64,000 bases of DNA from Pseudoxanthomonas suwonensis (GCA_003240695.1 QFNC01000004.1:62001-126000); one strand, 5' to 3'. Shown: positions 8,320-17,755, counted from the stretch's first letter. Made by a program: numbers and translations. Notes: generated by a model from the sequence alone, not told the origin.

Positions 8320-9654
8320 TCAGACCGGCGCGACGTGGGTGCCGCTCACCACGTTCAGTGGCGTGTAGGTGGCCAGGTCGTACTGGGGGAAGATGCTGCT
8401 GATCTTGTTGTTGCCCATGCGCCGGATCAGGATTTCGCTCAGCACCTGGCGGTAGTCGGTATTGACCGGGATGTCGCCGAAATTGGGCGACAGGATTTCC
8501 GGCGCCAGGCCGTCCCAGCGGCCGTAGAAACGACGCCCGTTCACCGGCCCGCCCAGCACCAGCAGCGGGTTGCCGTAGCCGTGGTCGGTGCCGCCGCTGC
8601 CATTCTGGCGCACGCGGCGCCCGAATTCGGACTGCACGATCACGGTGACCCGGTCGGCGTGGCCGCTGGCGGCCAGTTCCACGTACAGCGCGGTCAACGC
8701 CTGCGACAGTTCTGCCACCATGTTCTGGTAGTAGTGGTAGCCGCTGCCGGCCGTGCCCTGGCCTTCATGGGTGTCCCAACCGCCGAGGTCGACGGTGGCA
8801 TAGCGCAGCCCAAGGTTGAAACGCACCGACTGCGCCACGGTCCACAGCTGCCGAGCGAAGCTGGAGGTGGGAAAACCGGAGGGCAGGGTGTCGGTGTACG
8901 CCTGCCCGCCCACCAGGCGCCGCGAAGCGTCGGCGTTGCGGCCGTCGGTTTCCAGTACGGAACTGCCGCCCCACATCGCCGCCACGGTTTCGCTGAGTCC
9001 CTTGGTGCCGGCCGGCATGCTGCTGCGATAGGTCTGCCATTGCCACGCGGTGGTGTTCAAGGTGAGATCGGACGGACGACCCATGGTCAGCGCAGCGGCG
9101 GATCCCATCAGCGACGCTGGTTGCCGGCTGTTGACCGCCAGCAATGGCATCGATGCGGCGGCGGCCTGCGCATTCCAGCTGCGTGCCAGCCAGCCGGTGC
9201 CGGTGCCCTTGCGCCCCGGCGTGCCCGAATCCAGGTACAGCTGGGCATCGAAATGGCTGCGCGTGACCGTGTTCTTGATGCCGCAGGAATGCACGATCGC
9301 CAGCTTGCCCAGGTTCCACAGGTCGCGCAGGCCGCTGGCGGACGGGTGCAGGCCGAAACCGGTCTGGGCTCCGCTGGACAGGGTCAACGGCAGTGCGGCA
9401 TAGGCACCGGTGGCGGGAATGGCGAGAGTGGGACGGGCATCCTCGTACAGCGCACGATCGTTTCCGCTGATCGGTACCACCAGGTTCAGGCCGTCGATGC
9501 CGCCGCGCAGGAACACGTGGATGATGGTGTCGTAGCTGTTGGCTGCGCCCAGGGCGTCGGCTGAAAACAGCATGCCGGGACCGGCCATGCCGGCCGCGGC
9601 GGCCACGCTGGCGCCCTGCAGGAAGCGGCGGCGGGTGAATTCGGGAGATGACAT
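8320..9654 (-). CDS. DUF1501 domain protein with twin-arginine signal
   Basis: 444 aa. The N-terminus carries a twin-arginine signal (TRRRFLQGASVAAAAGMAGPG), predicting Tat export of a folded protein. The body is a DUF1501 (sulfatase/alkaline phosphatase-like fold) protein with VFLRGGIDGLNLVVP and a C-terminal TDHGYGNPLLVLGG segment. It is the second gene of a DUF1800-DUF1501 pair, 9 nt after its partner. The molecular function of these pairs is not established. Confidence 0.88.
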   Translation of the reverse strand: MSSPEFTRRRFLQGASVAAAAGMAGPGMLFSADALGAANSYDTIIHVFLRGGIDGLNLVVPISGNDRALYEDARPTLAIPATGAYAALPLTLSSGAQTGFGLHPSASGLRDLWNLGKLAIVHSCGIKNTVTRSHFDAQLYLDSGTPGRKGTGTGWLARSWNAQAAAASMPLLAVNSRQPASLMGSAAALTMGRPSDLTLNTTAWQWQTYRSSMPAGTKGLSETVAAMWGGSSVLETDGRNADASRRLVGGQAYTDTLPSGFPTSSFARQLWTVAQSVRFNLGLRYATVDLGGWDTHEGQGTAGSGYHYYQNMVAELSQALTALYVELAASGHADRVTVIVQSEFGRRVRQNGSGGTDHGYGNPLLVLGGPVNGRRFYGRWDGLAPEILSPNFGDIPVNTDYRQVLSEILIRRMGNNKISSIFPQYDLATYTPLNVVSGTHVAPV

Positions 9655-9663
9655 GGCGTGGCC

Positions 9664-11490
9664 TCAGCGGTTCAAGAAGTCGGGGCTCATCAGCAGCAGC
9701 GCGACGGTGCTGCGGATGCGTTCCTGGTTGTAGTGGCGTTTCATGTCGCTGCCCGCCCACGTGTTGGTATCGGTGATCACGTAGATGTTGGGATCGCCGT
9801 TCTGGGCCAGGAACGCGATAGCCGCCTGCTTGCGTGCGGCATCCGGTTGGTAGCCGAACAGCATCGTGCAGGCTTCGGTCACCAGACGGTCGGCGGTCCA
9901 CTGGCTGGCCGGGATGGTCTCGCGCGCCTTCTGCAGGATCGGGCACAGGTAGGCGCCGCTGTTGTTGGCCTCGGTCAGCCAGCCCAGCACCTTCCACGTG
10001 GCGACGAAGGCATTGGTGCCACGCCACGGACCGGCCACGTCGGGGTAGCCGTTCGGCGCCGGCCAGTCGTAGGGCATGTGGCCGGTGAAGCCCATCAGCC
10101 AGAACAGGTCGTTGCTGCGCGCATCGCCCACGCGCGGCACCCACTGGCTCTGCAGCATGCGCAGGCCGGATGCGATCGCCTCGAACGGGCGCCGGCGTTT
10201 CTCGCCCCACACGGTCTGAGCCACCGACGAGGTGAGAATGTGCTGCATCACCAGCTTCATCTGCTCGTTGCTGTCCACGTTCTGGCGGAACACCGCGGCT
10301 GCGCTGTCGATCAGCGCCTGTGGCGGAGTGTCGGTCAGGAAGCTGCGGATCAGCTTCATGCAGATGTATTTCGCCGTTTTCGGATGACGCGCCAGCCGGT
10401 CGAGCACGTCCAGGCCGTCCTTCATCGCCGGTTGTTCGGGATAGAAGAACTTGCCCAGGATGAACTTGGGCCCGGCATCGTGCCACTGCTGGCGGTACAC
10501 GAAGGTGCCGTCGTTGTCGTTCGGGAACTGCCAGTGGCCATCCTTCACCGACCAGCCGGTGAACGCCGAGGCGACCTCGTACACGTCGATGTCGGTGTAG
10601 CCGATCGGGAAATTGGCGTCTTCCGGCGCCTTCGGCACCTGGAAGGGATCGACGAAGCCCAGATAGTTCTCGGCGCCCAACGTGTGCAGCTCCAGCAATT
10701 CGCGGGCGAAGTTCTCGTTCGGACCGGAGCGCGTGTTGGAGCGGTTGTCCAGGTAGTACATCATCGCCGTGCTCTTGGTGACTTCGGTGAGCAGGGTCTT
10801 GAAGTTGCCGAAGGCATGCTGGCGCATCAAGCCGTCCAGATGCGGATACACCGGGCCGGCCACGTAGTCGGTGACGGTCACGTTGAAGTGGTTGTGCCAG
10901 AAATCGACCATCCGCTCCAGCAGCTGCCGCTTGGAATAGGCGGCGCGCGCCAGCGCGGCGCGCTGCACTTCCCAGGCCGGACGCATGCGGGTTTCGTAGG
11001 CGGGATCCGGACGCACATGCTCGGCCCACAGCTGCGACAGCGGCTTCGCCAAGGTGCTGTAGCCGGCACCGTTCAACATCGCCTGCATGGCCGAATCGTC
11101 GATCGACTGCCAATTCAGCTGCTGGTTCACGTAGGCCGTGAGCCGTGCGGCATCGGTGGAACCCAGCGCATTGAAGGCGGCGATGCTGGCCTGTGTCGCC
11201 CCGTACGTCATGTGGTTCAGCATGCGTACGGCAAACGGCGGCATGGTCAGTGCCTGGGCCACCACGCGCTGGCCGGCTGCCGCCGTGCCGGTACTGGACG
11301 CAGCAGTGGACTGTCCCGCCGTGTTGGTGCCGAAAGCCGAGACCGGCGCACGCACACTGCTGGCGTCCACGGCCGGTTGGCGTGCCAATCCGAACGGCGT
11401 GGGCTCGTAGCGCAGGCCGCCCTTGCTGGCGCCGTAACGGACCTGGAATCGGTGATTGAGTTGACGCTGCTGCTTGTTGGAGGCCCACAT
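9664..11490 (-). CDS. DUF1800 domain protein
   Basis: 608 aa DUF1800 protein, with RMVDFWHNHFNVTV and NFARELLELHTLG characteristic of the family. ATG 11490 is chosen because the 42 residues upstream in the open frame look like noise. No clear signal peptide is visible, whereas its partner DUF1501 has a Tat signal, so it may be carried out with the partner or use an unrecognised signal. Upstream lies a 427-nt gene-free stretch that must hold the promoter. Confidence 0.87.
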   Translation of the reverse strand: MWASNKQQRQLNHRFQVRYGASKGGLRYEPTPFGLARQPAVDASSVRAPVSAFGTNTAGQSTAASSTGTAAAGQRVVAQALTMPPFAVRMLNHMTYGATQASIAAFNALGSTDAARLTAYVNQQLNWQSIDDSAMQAMLNGAGYSTLAKPLSQLWAEHVRPDPAYETRMRPAWEVQRAALARAAYSKRQLLERMVDFWHNHFNVTVTDYVAGPVYPHLDGLMRQHAFGNFKTLLTEVTKSTAMMYYLDNRSNTRSGPNENFARELLELHTLGAENYLGFVDPFQVPKAPEDANFPIGYTDIDVYEVASAFTGWSVKDGHWQFPNDNDGTFVYRQQWHDAGPKFILGKFFYPEQPAMKDGLDVLDRLARHPKTAKYICMKLIRSFLTDTPPQALIDSAAAVFRQNVDSNEQMKLVMQHILTSSVAQTVWGEKRRRPFEAIASGLRMLQSQWVPRVGDARSNDLFWLMGFTGHMPYDWPAPNGYPDVAGPWRGTNAFVATWKVLGWLTEANNSGAYLCPILQKARETIPASQWTADRLVTEACTMLFGYQPDAARKQAAIAFLAQNGDPNIYVITDTNTWAGSDMKRHYNQERIRSTVALLLMSPDFLNR

Positions 11491-11917
11491 GGGTGCGATC
11501 TGCCTGCTGGGGGATGGCAGCCACGGTAGGGCAACACCGCGCTGCAAACCCTGACGGGCTTTGCAGTTTGGATGCACTCGACCGAATCGGTGAACGAAAT
11601 GTGATGGGCAGCGCATGTGGGTTGCGAAGCGCGGCGCAGCCGTTCAGCGCGCGCCGCTGGCGATCCGCGCTGCGACCACCGACGCCGCAGCGCGACGTTC
11701 GAAGTGACGAGGGGCAGAACCGTTCGCTGCCTGTTTTCCGGATTGCCTGCCGATCGGAAAATGCTGCCTTGCTCGCCATCGCCTCGTCGGGATTCGCGAT
11801 GCAGCCCGCGCAGGCCATGCCGTGCGTGCAATGCAGGGCAAGAGCATCCGCGCCGGCGATTGCCGCAGGGTGTGACGAGGCGTTCAGGGCGGTTGATTCG
11901 TGCACTGCCACCGCAAG
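11491..11917. other. Gene-free interval between the DUF1800 gene and tRNA-Phe
   Basis: 427 nt with no reading frame showing recognisable protein character; open frames crossing it are GC-driven and run into the tRNA. It should contain the promoter of the DUF1800-DUF1501 operon and the 3' flank of the tRNA. No repeat, terminator hairpin or riboswitch was recognised. Confidence 0.6.
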
Positions 11918-11993
11918 TGGTGGCCGGGGAGGGAATCGAACCCCCGACACGGGGATTTTCAATCCCCTGCTCTACCAACTGAGCTACCCGGCC
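11918..11993 (-). tRNA. tRNA-Phe (GAA)
   Basis: 76-nt cloverleaf on the minus strand. The acceptor stem GGCCGGG (11987-11993) pairs with CCCGGCC, followed by discriminator A and an encoded CCA (11918-11920). The D arm TAGCTCAGTTGGTAGAGCA, anticodon loop TTGAAAA between GGGGA/TCCCC, and TTCGATTC in the T loop are all present. Anticodon GAA reads Phe. Confidence 0.98.
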
Positions 11994-12145
11994 ACATCGC
12001 CCCGTTGCAGGGCGAGCGCGGGATGATACGTGGATGCAGGTGCGACGGCAAGCTGTCCGGCGGCTGAGCGTTGGTGTGCGACAGCTCGCATTCGCCGGAC
12101 ATGCCGGTGCATGCTCGAAGCCTGTTCAACAGGGAGATCGGACCG

Positions 12146-12622
12146 ATGCGTGACACGACAACGGCAGCGATGCGCACGGCAGGTCCGCGACTGGCGGTCG
12201 TGCTGCTGGCGGGCTTGCTGGCTGCGTGCGCCAGCACCGGCAAGATGAGCGATGCGGACAAGCTGGCGCTGTACCGCAGCCATGCCGGCGAACCGGTGGA
12301 CAGTTTCCGTACCGTGGGCAGCGGCATCACCGGCTGGACGCCGCTGACGGACCAGGCGATCGCGGTGTGGACGCGCCCCAGCGAGGCCTGGCTGCTGGAT
12401 CTGGATGGAGGCTGCTCCGGCATCCGCTTTGCCCAGGCCATCAGCCTGGATGATTCGACCGGTCGCGTCAGTGCGCGGTTCGATCGGGTGCACGTGCGCG
12501 ATACGGGCGGCATGGGCAGCAGTTGCCAGATCACCGCCATCCGCCCGCTGGATGTCTCAGCGCTGAAGCAGGCGCAGCACGAATTGCGGCAGGTGACGCG
12601 CGCTCAAGCGTCGGGTACGTAA
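12146..12622 (+). CDS. DUF6491-like lipoprotein
   Basis: 158 aa lipoprotein with lipobox LLAAC inside VVLLAGLLAACASTG, so it is probably outer-membrane or periplasmic anchored. ATG 12146 is chosen over an upstream frame start because GGGAG precedes it and the signal peptide then has normal length. The body (FRTVGSGITGWTPLTDQAIAVWTRP, a Cys pair at CSGIRF and SSCQITAIRP) resembles the DUF6491 family. Its last 19 nt overlap the 3' end of the convergent yggX gene. Function unknown. Confidence 0.72.
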   Translation: MRDTTTAAMRTAGPRLAVVLLAGLLAACASTGKMSDADKLALYRSHAGEPVDSFRTVGSGITGWTPLTDQAIAVWTRPSEAWLLDLDGGCSGIRFAQAISLDDSTGRVSARFDRVHVRDTGGMGSSCQITAIRPLDVSALKQAQHELRQVTRAQASGT

Positions 12623-12873
12623 CCGTCGGGGCGGTCCACGCCGCCTTCGAACAGGAAGCGCACCATCTGCTCCTGCAGGTAGTTGCGGTGCTCGGGGTTG
12701 AGCGGCGACAGGCGGTTTTCGTTGATCAGCATGGTCTGGTGGGCCAGCCAGCGGTCCCACGCCGGCTTGCCGATGTGCTCGAACACGCGTTGGCCGATCT
12801 CGCCGGGCCATGGCGGGAAGTCCAGGCCGTCGGCTTCGCGCTGGTCGAGCTGGCAGAACACGGTGCGGGTCAT
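12604..12873 (-). CDS. yggX: YggX-type Fe(II)-trafficking / oxidative damage protection protein
   Basis: 89 aa, the normal size. MTRTVFCQLDQREADGLDFP and the C-terminal QEQMVRFLFEGG are the family hallmarks. In enteric bacteria YggX protects Fe-S proteins from oxidative damage. ATG 12873 has GGAG 8 nt upstream. It lies 13 nt downstream of mutY, the same linkage as in E. coli, which fits a shared role around the Fe-S enzyme MutY and oxidative stress. Confidence 0.95.
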   Translation of the reverse strand: MTRTVFCQLDQREADGLDFPPWPGEIGQRVFEHIGKPAWDRWLAHQTMLINENRLSPLNPEHRNYLQEQMVRFLFEGGVDRPDGYVPDA

Positions 12874-12886
12874 GGGGCGGTCTCCA

Positions 12887-13942
12887 TCAGTCGTCGAGGA
12901 CGGCATTCAGCAATGTGCGGATCGGCGCGGGAATTCCAAGGTCGGGCAGTTCGTTCGTCGCGAACCAGCGCAGCGCGGCGTCGTCCGACAGTGTCCGGGT
13001 GGGCTTGCCCACCAGCAGCTGCAGTGGTTGCAGATGCAGGCGGTAGTGGGTGAAGGCGTGGCGGATTGCGGGCAATGCCGCATGCGTGTCGAATGTGCCG
13101 TGGAAGCGGTCGCGATGCCAATCCGCGGCTGCATCGAAGGTTTCGAACTGCGGCAGCGACCACAGCGCCGCCCACACGCCGTTGGTCGGGCGCTTGTGCA
13201 ACAGCACGCGCCGCTTGGCATCGCGCAGCAGCAGCACGATGGCCTCGCGTTGCGGAATGGCCTTGCCGGGCTTGGGAGTCGGCAGCTTGGCCGTGCGGCC
13301 CGTGGCATGGGCCACGCAACGCCGGGCGAGCGGGCAACGCGCGCAGGCGGGCCGCTGGCGCGTGCACACGGTCGCGCCCAGGTCCATCTGTGCCTGGGTG
13401 TAATCGGCCAGGCGCGTGCGCGGCAGGTGCGATTCGGCGAGTTCCCACAGGTGTTGCTGCACCGTCGGCAGGCCTGGCCAGCCGTCCACGCCGTGGTAGC
13501 GGCACAGCACGCGGCGCACGTTGCCGTCCAGGATGGCGAACCGGTCGCCCCAGGCCTGGGCCAGGATCGCGCCGGCGGTGCTGCGTCCGATTCCCGGAAG
13601 CGCCATCAACGCCTCGGCATTGCGGGGCAGCTCGCCACCGTGGCGCTGCATGCACGATCGGGCGGTGGCGTGCAGATTGCGCGCGCGGCTGTAGTAGCCC
13701 AGGCCGGACCACAGTGCCAGCACCGCATCTTCGTCGGCGGCGGCCAGCGCGGGCAGGTCGGGCAGGGCAGCGACGAAGCGCTGGAAATACGGCATCACCA
13801 CGGCGACTTGCGTCTGTTGCAGCATGATTTCCGACAGCCACACCCGGTACGGGCTGCGCGGGTGCTGCCAGGGCAGGTCGTGGCGGCCGTGGCAGTCGAA
13901 CCACGCCAGCAGCTGGTGTGCGAAGGTGTCGCGGCTCGTCAC
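12887..13942 (-). CDS. mutY: A/G-specific adenine glycosylase MutY
   Basis: 351 aa. MutY removes adenine mispaired with 8-oxoguanine. Visible are the N-terminal LPWQHPRSPYRVWLSEIMLQ, the helix-hairpin-helix LPGIGRSTAGAIL, LDGNVRRVLCR, and the [4Fe-4S] ligands in C-X6-C-X2-C-X5-C spacing (CTRQRPACARCPLARRC). The C-terminal third is the MutT-like domain that recognises 8-oxoG. The start is GTG 13942, overlapping the stop of the AsmA-like gene (GTGA); the upstream extension in this frame has no MutY similarity. Confidence 0.96.
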   Translation of the reverse strand: MTSRDTFAHQLLAWFDCHGRHDLPWQHPRSPYRVWLSEIMLQQTQVAVVMPYFQRFVAALPDLPALAAADEDAVLALWSGLGYYSRARNLHATARSCMQRHGGELPRNAEALMALPGIGRSTAGAILAQAWGDRFAILDGNVRRVLCRYHGVDGWPGLPTVQQHLWELAESHLPRTRLADYTQAQMDLGATVCTRQRPACARCPLARRCVAHATGRTAKLPTPKPGKAIPQREAIVLLLRDAKRRVLLHKRPTNGVWAALWSLPQFETFDAAADWHRDRFHGTFDTHAALPAIRHAFTHYRLHLQPLQLLVGKPTRTLSDDAALRWFATNELPDLGIPAPIRTLLNAVLDD

Positions 13943-15264
13943 GGCGTGGTTGCCGTGTCTGCGGCTGGTGCAGATGGATCGGAGATGTCCGGATCGTCCA
14001 GGGTGATCTGCACGCCCTGCAGGGTGGCGCCGGCGATCTGCAGTTCGGGCGTGTCCAGCTGGCCGTCCAGTGGCGGCAGCGGCGAGCCTGCGGCCGGTGC
14101 ATCCGCCCAATCCAGCACCTGCGGCAGGCGGAAACGGGCGGCGAAGGTGGTGGCTTCGCGCTGCAACCGCAACGAAGCGACATCGCCCAGATTGGCCTTG
14201 CCGACGTAGTCCAGCGCGAAGGGCAGCGGCGCTGTTTGATTGCCCAGCGGCGGCGGCAGCGCTGGCCAGGCGGCTGGCCAGTCATTTAGTTGCCCGTGCA
14301 GTCGCAGCACCAGTCGCTGTCCGAAGGCGATGGAGCCGCTGGATTGCAGATCGGGAATCAGGCTGTCCGGCTCGTCGCTGCGCAGCAGCAGGCTGGACAA
14401 GCCCCAGCGCACGATGCCATCGCCGTAGCCGAACGGCCCATGCGCACCCAGTCGCAGCGGCAGCCGGGTATCGCTGCTGTGGATGGTGGCGTTGTAGCCG
14501 AACGTGGTCGGTGCAATCTGCACCGCGCCGTCGTCCATCCGCAACGGCCCGGACAGCTGTGCGTGACCCTCCATTCGCCAAGTCTTCTGTTCGATGCGTA
14601 GCGGGCCCGTGGCTTTCAATTCGGTATCGAAGGACGGTTCGGATAGCGTCACGGCCAGCTCGGTGGCTACCTTGGTGCCGGCATCGCGATACTGGCCGGC
14701 CACGCTGCCCTGCAGCACTTGACCCGGGTGCAACTCGGGCACGTGGATGCGGATGGCCTCGATCTGCCAGTCGCCGCCATCCAGCCGTCCGTCGCGCACC
14801 TGCAGGCCGTCATCGAGATCGGGAATGCGCAACGGCATGTCGCTGGGCGGGCGGCTGGCCAACCACGCCTGCAACGCCGCCAGATGCAATACCGGTGCGT
14901 CCAGCTCGATGCGTTCGATCGCCAGTTGTGCACCCCGCGAGCGGATCGTGGACCACGGCAAGTCGATGCGCACGCGCTGCGTCGTGAGCACCGGCACGGC
15001 CGCGCCGGGCTGGCGGGCATCCACGTCGCGCAGTTCCAGCATCGGCCTGCCGCGCAGGCGGTAGTCGGCGCTGCCGGCGGTGATCATCAGGCCCAGCGCC
15101 TTGCCGGCCTGCTGCAGGATCAGTCCCGACAGCTGCTGCGGCCTTGACAGCCAGTGCAGACCGACGCCGCCGGCCAGCAACAGGGTAATCAGCAGGACCA
15201 ACCAGCGCAGTGGGTGACGCGGACGCGGTGCGTCGGCCTGACGTACATCGTCGCTGGCGTTCAC
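13939..15264 (-). CDS. AsmA-like inner-membrane-anchored periplasmic protein
   Basis: 441 aa. One N-terminal transmembrane helix (RWLVLLITLLLAGGVGLHWL) is followed by a large periplasmic domain rich in short beta segments such as RGRPMLELRDVDAR, as in AsmA-family proteins linked to outer-membrane lipid traffic. Assignment is by general resemblance. The GTG start at 15264 overlaps the ftsY stop (GTGA), and its own stop overlaps the mutY start, so ftsY, this gene, mutY and yggX form one operon. Confidence 0.7.
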   Translation of the reverse strand: MNASDDVRQADAPRPRHPLRWLVLLITLLLAGGVGLHWLSRPQQLSGLILQQAGKALGLMITAGSADYRLRGRPMLELRDVDARQPGAAVPVLTTQRVRIDLPWSTIRSRGAQLAIERIELDAPVLHLAALQAWLASRPPSDMPLRIPDLDDGLQVRDGRLDGGDWQIEAIRIHVPELHPGQVLQGSVAGQYRDAGTKVATELAVTLSEPSFDTELKATGPLRIEQKTWRMEGHAQLSGPLRMDDGAVQIAPTTFGYNATIHSSDTRLPLRLGAHGPFGYGDGIVRWGLSSLLLRSDEPDSLIPDLQSSGSIAFGQRLVLRLHGQLNDWPAAWPALPPPLGNQTAPLPFALDYVGKANLGDVASLRLQREATTFAARFRLPQVLDWADAPAAGSPLPPLDGQLDTPELQIAGATLQGVQITLDDPDISDPSAPAADTATTP

Positions 15265-16508
15265 GCGCCCAGCGATTCGGGCAGCAGCGCGTCCACGAAA
15301 GCCTCGGCGTCGAAGGTGCGCAGATCCTGCGGACGCTCGCCGATGCCGGCAAACCGGATCGGGATGCCGAATTCCCGCGCCAGCGCGAACACCACCCCGC
15401 CCTTGGCGGTGCCGTCCAGCTTGGTCACCACCAGCCCGGTCACCTTCGCCGCGGCATTGAACTGGCGCACCTGCGACAGCGCATTCTGGCCGGTGGTGCC
15501 ATCCACCACCATCAGCACTTCGTGTGGCGCGGCGGGGTCGATCTTGCCCAGCACCCGGCCGATCTTGCCCAGTTCGGCCATCAGCCCCTGCTGGGTGTGC
15601 AGGCGGCCGGCGGTGTCGGCGATCAACACGTCGATGCCGCGCGAGCGCGCCGATTGCAATGCGTCGAACGCCACCGAGGCCGCATCGGCATTCTGTCCCT
15701 GCGCTACCACGGCGACGCCGTTGCGTTCGCCCCAGGCCTGCAGCTGGGCCACGGCGGCGGCGCGGAAGGTATCGCCGGCGGCCAGCATCAGGCTGTGGCC
15801 GTCGTCGGTGTAGCGCTTGGCCAGTTTGCCGATGGTGGTGGTCTTGCCCACGCCGTTCACGCCCACGGTGAGGATCACGAACGGCTTGGCCGCGACATCG
15901 ATGTGCAGCGGCTGTTCCACCGGGCGCAGCAGGCCGATCAGCTGCTCGCGCAGGGCTTTCAGCAGCGCCGTGGCATCGGCGAATTCGCGCGCGCGCATGC
16001 GCTTGCGCAGGTCCTCCACCAGGTCGGTGGTGGCGGCCACGCCCACGTCGGCGGTGAGCAGCGCGGTTTCGATCTCCTCCAGCAGATCGTCGTCCAGTTT
16101 CGGATTGCGCGAAAACAGCCCGCCCAGGTTGCGCGCGAAACCGGTGTCGCCCAGACGCTCGCGCCAGGTCTTGGCCCGTTCCGCGGCTTCTGCGGCGCGC
16201 TGCGCCTGTCTGCGGGCCTCGGATTCGGCCAGCGCCACCGCGAACGCCGCTGCCGGATCGTTCGCGGGCGCGGCAGCTGGCGGTTTGGGTGGCGATGCCG
16301 CTTCAGCCACGGTCGGTTGCGCCGCTTCGCCATCACTGTGCGGTGGTTCGATCGTCGCAGGTTCGGCGACCGGGCGAGACGCTGTCGGCACCGGTTCCGC
16401 CGGACGCGCACCGGGGAAGGCGGCCGCCAGTTCATCCACGCTGTAGCGCGGCTTGGCACCCTCGGAATCGGACCCGGAATCGGACTTCTTGCGGAACCAG
16501 CTGACCAT
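15261..16508 (-). CDS. ftsY: Signal recognition particle receptor FtsY
   Basis: 415 aa. FtsY docks SRP-bound ribosomes at the membrane. The N-terminal part (to about residue 100) is the low-complexity, acidic/Ala-Pro-rich A region. The NG domain follows, with GTPase motifs GVNGVGKTTTIGKLA (G1), DTAGRLHT (G3) and TKLDGTAKGG (G4). ATG 16508 gives MVSWFRKK, a typical FtsY N-terminus; an upstream in-frame start is not supported. It is divergent from rsmD. Confidence 0.97.
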   Translation of the reverse strand: MVSWFRKKSDSGSDSEGAKPRYSVDELAAAFPGARPAEPVPTASRPVAEPATIEPPHSDGEAAQPTVAEAASPPKPPAAAPANDPAAAFAVALAESEARRQAQRAAEAAERAKTWRERLGDTGFARNLGGLFSRNPKLDDDLLEEIETALLTADVGVAATTDLVEDLRKRMRAREFADATALLKALREQLIGLLRPVEQPLHIDVAAKPFVILTVGVNGVGKTTTIGKLAKRYTDDGHSLMLAAGDTFRAAAVAQLQAWGERNGVAVVAQGQNADAASVAFDALQSARSRGIDVLIADTAGRLHTQQGLMAELGKIGRVLGKIDPAAPHEVLMVVDGTTGQNALSQVRQFNAAAKVTGLVVTKLDGTAKGGVVFALAREFGIPIRFAGIGERPQDLRTFDAEAFVDALLPESLGA

Positions 16509-16574
16509 GGCACGGGAATGACGGACAATGCCGCGCATGGTAGCACCGCACCTTCTTCCAGCCCCCCGGCACGC

Positions 16575-17225
16575 ATGACGGCGCAGCGTCGCTCAGGCCG
16601 TTCATCAGTCGCGACAACCACTGCCGGTGCGGTGCGGATCATCGGCGGCCGCTGGCGCGGCACCCGCCTGCCGGTGGCCGATGTGGCCGGCCTGCGCCCC
16701 AGCAGCGATCGCGTGCGCGAAACGCTGTTCAACTGGCTGCAGCCATGGCTGTCAGGCGCCCGGGTGCTGGATCTGTTCGCCGGCAGCGGCGCATTGGGGC
16801 TGGAAGCGGTGTCGCGCGGGGCGACGCAGGCCGTGCTGGTGGAACGCGACGCGCGGCTGGTGCAGGCCCTGCGTGCCAGCGTGGAACGTCTGCAGGCCGC
16901 CGATGCCGTGCAGGTGATCCGTGCCGATGCGTTGACCTGGCTGCAAGCACCGTTGTTCGGCCGTTTCGATGGCGTGTTTCTCGATCCACCCTTCGACGCG
17001 CAACTGTGGCCACAGGTATTGCCGCTGCTGACGCCCTGGCTGGCGCCGCAAGCCTGGTTGTATCTGGAATCCGCAGCGGACGCACCCCAGCCGGCCGGCC
17101 CCGGTTGGCTGCTGCACCGCGAAAGTCGCACCCGCCAAGCTCATTGCGCCCTGTACCGCCGCAGCGGCGATGCGGCTGCTACACTCGTTTCATCCTCCAT
17201 GCCGTCACTCGACACCTGCCCATGA
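16575..17225 (+). CDS. rsmD: 16S rRNA (guanine966-N2)-methyltransferase RsmD
   Basis: 216 aa. RsmD methylates G966 of 16S rRNA. RIIGGRWRGTRLPV, LRPSSDRVRETLFNWL, the SAM motif VLDLFAGSGALGLEA and the catalytic LDPPF motif are all present. ATG 16575 places the conserved RIIGG about 20 residues in, as in the family. The stop overlaps the coaD start (ATGA). A TACACT hexamer near 17178 inside the 3' end could serve coaD as an extra -10, but this is weak. Confidence 0.95.
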   Translation: MTAQRRSGRSSVATTTAGAVRIIGGRWRGTRLPVADVAGLRPSSDRVRETLFNWLQPWLSGARVLDLFAGSGALGLEAVSRGATQAVLVERDARLVQALRASVERLQAADAVQVIRADALTWLQAPLFGRFDGVFLDPPFDAQLWPQVLPLLTPWLAPQAWLYLESAADAPQPAGPGWLLHRESRTRQAHCALYRRSGDAAATLVSSSMPSLDTCP

Positions 17226-17725
17226 GCGTGGCCCGCAACCGGATCGCCGTGTATCCCGGCACCTTCGATCCCATCACCAACGGGCATGTCGATCTGGTGG
17301 ATCGCGCCGCGCCGCTGTTCGAACGCCTGATCGTCGGCGTGGCCGAAAGTCCGGCCAAGCGTCCGGCGCTGCCGCTGGCGCAGCGGGTGGAACTGGCCCG
17401 CGAGGCACTGGCCGCGCATGCCAACGTCGAGGTGCACGGCTTCGATTCGCTGCTGGCGCATTTCGTCAGCGAGATGGGTGCCGGGGTGCTGCTGCGTGGG
17501 CTGCGCGCGGTGTCGGACTTCGAATACGAATTCCAGCTGGCCAGCATGAACCGGCACCTGATTCCCGAGGTGGAAACCCTGTTTCTCACTCCTGCCGAGG
17601 AGTACGGTTTCATCTCGTCCACGCTGGTGCGGGAAATCTCGCGCCTGGGCGGCGACGTGGCCGGTTTCGTGCCCGCGGCGGTCGCCCGCGCGCTGGAAGC
17701 CGAGCGCCAGCGCCTTCCCTCCTGA
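17222..17725 (+). CDS. coaD: Phosphopantetheine adenylyltransferase CoaD
   Basis: 167 aa, standard length. CoaD adenylates 4'-phosphopantetheine to dephospho-CoA. The nucleotidyltransferase motif YPGTFDPITNGH is at the N-terminus and ISSTLVREI near the C-terminus. ATG 17222 overlaps the rsmD stop by 4 nt; rsmD-coaD is a common bacterial linkage. Confidence 0.98.
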   Translation: MSVARNRIAVYPGTFDPITNGHVDLVDRAAPLFERLIVGVAESPAKRPALPLAQRVELAREALAAHANVEVHGFDSLLAHFVSEMGAGVLLRGLRAVSDFEYEFQLASMNRHLIPEVETLFLTPAEEYGFISSTLVREISRLGGDVAGFVPAAVARALEAERQRLPS

Positions 17726-17755
17726 TCCAACCCTTCGCTTGCCTGGAGATTCGCC

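Noticed and set aside
8765..11962. A 1065-residue frame across DUF1501, DUF1800 and the tRNA
   Set aside because: It crosses two conserved genes and a tRNA in the wrong frame.
11617..11982. A plus-strand frame of 121 aa before the tRNA
   Set aside because: Arg/Pro/Cys-rich noise that ends within the tRNA.
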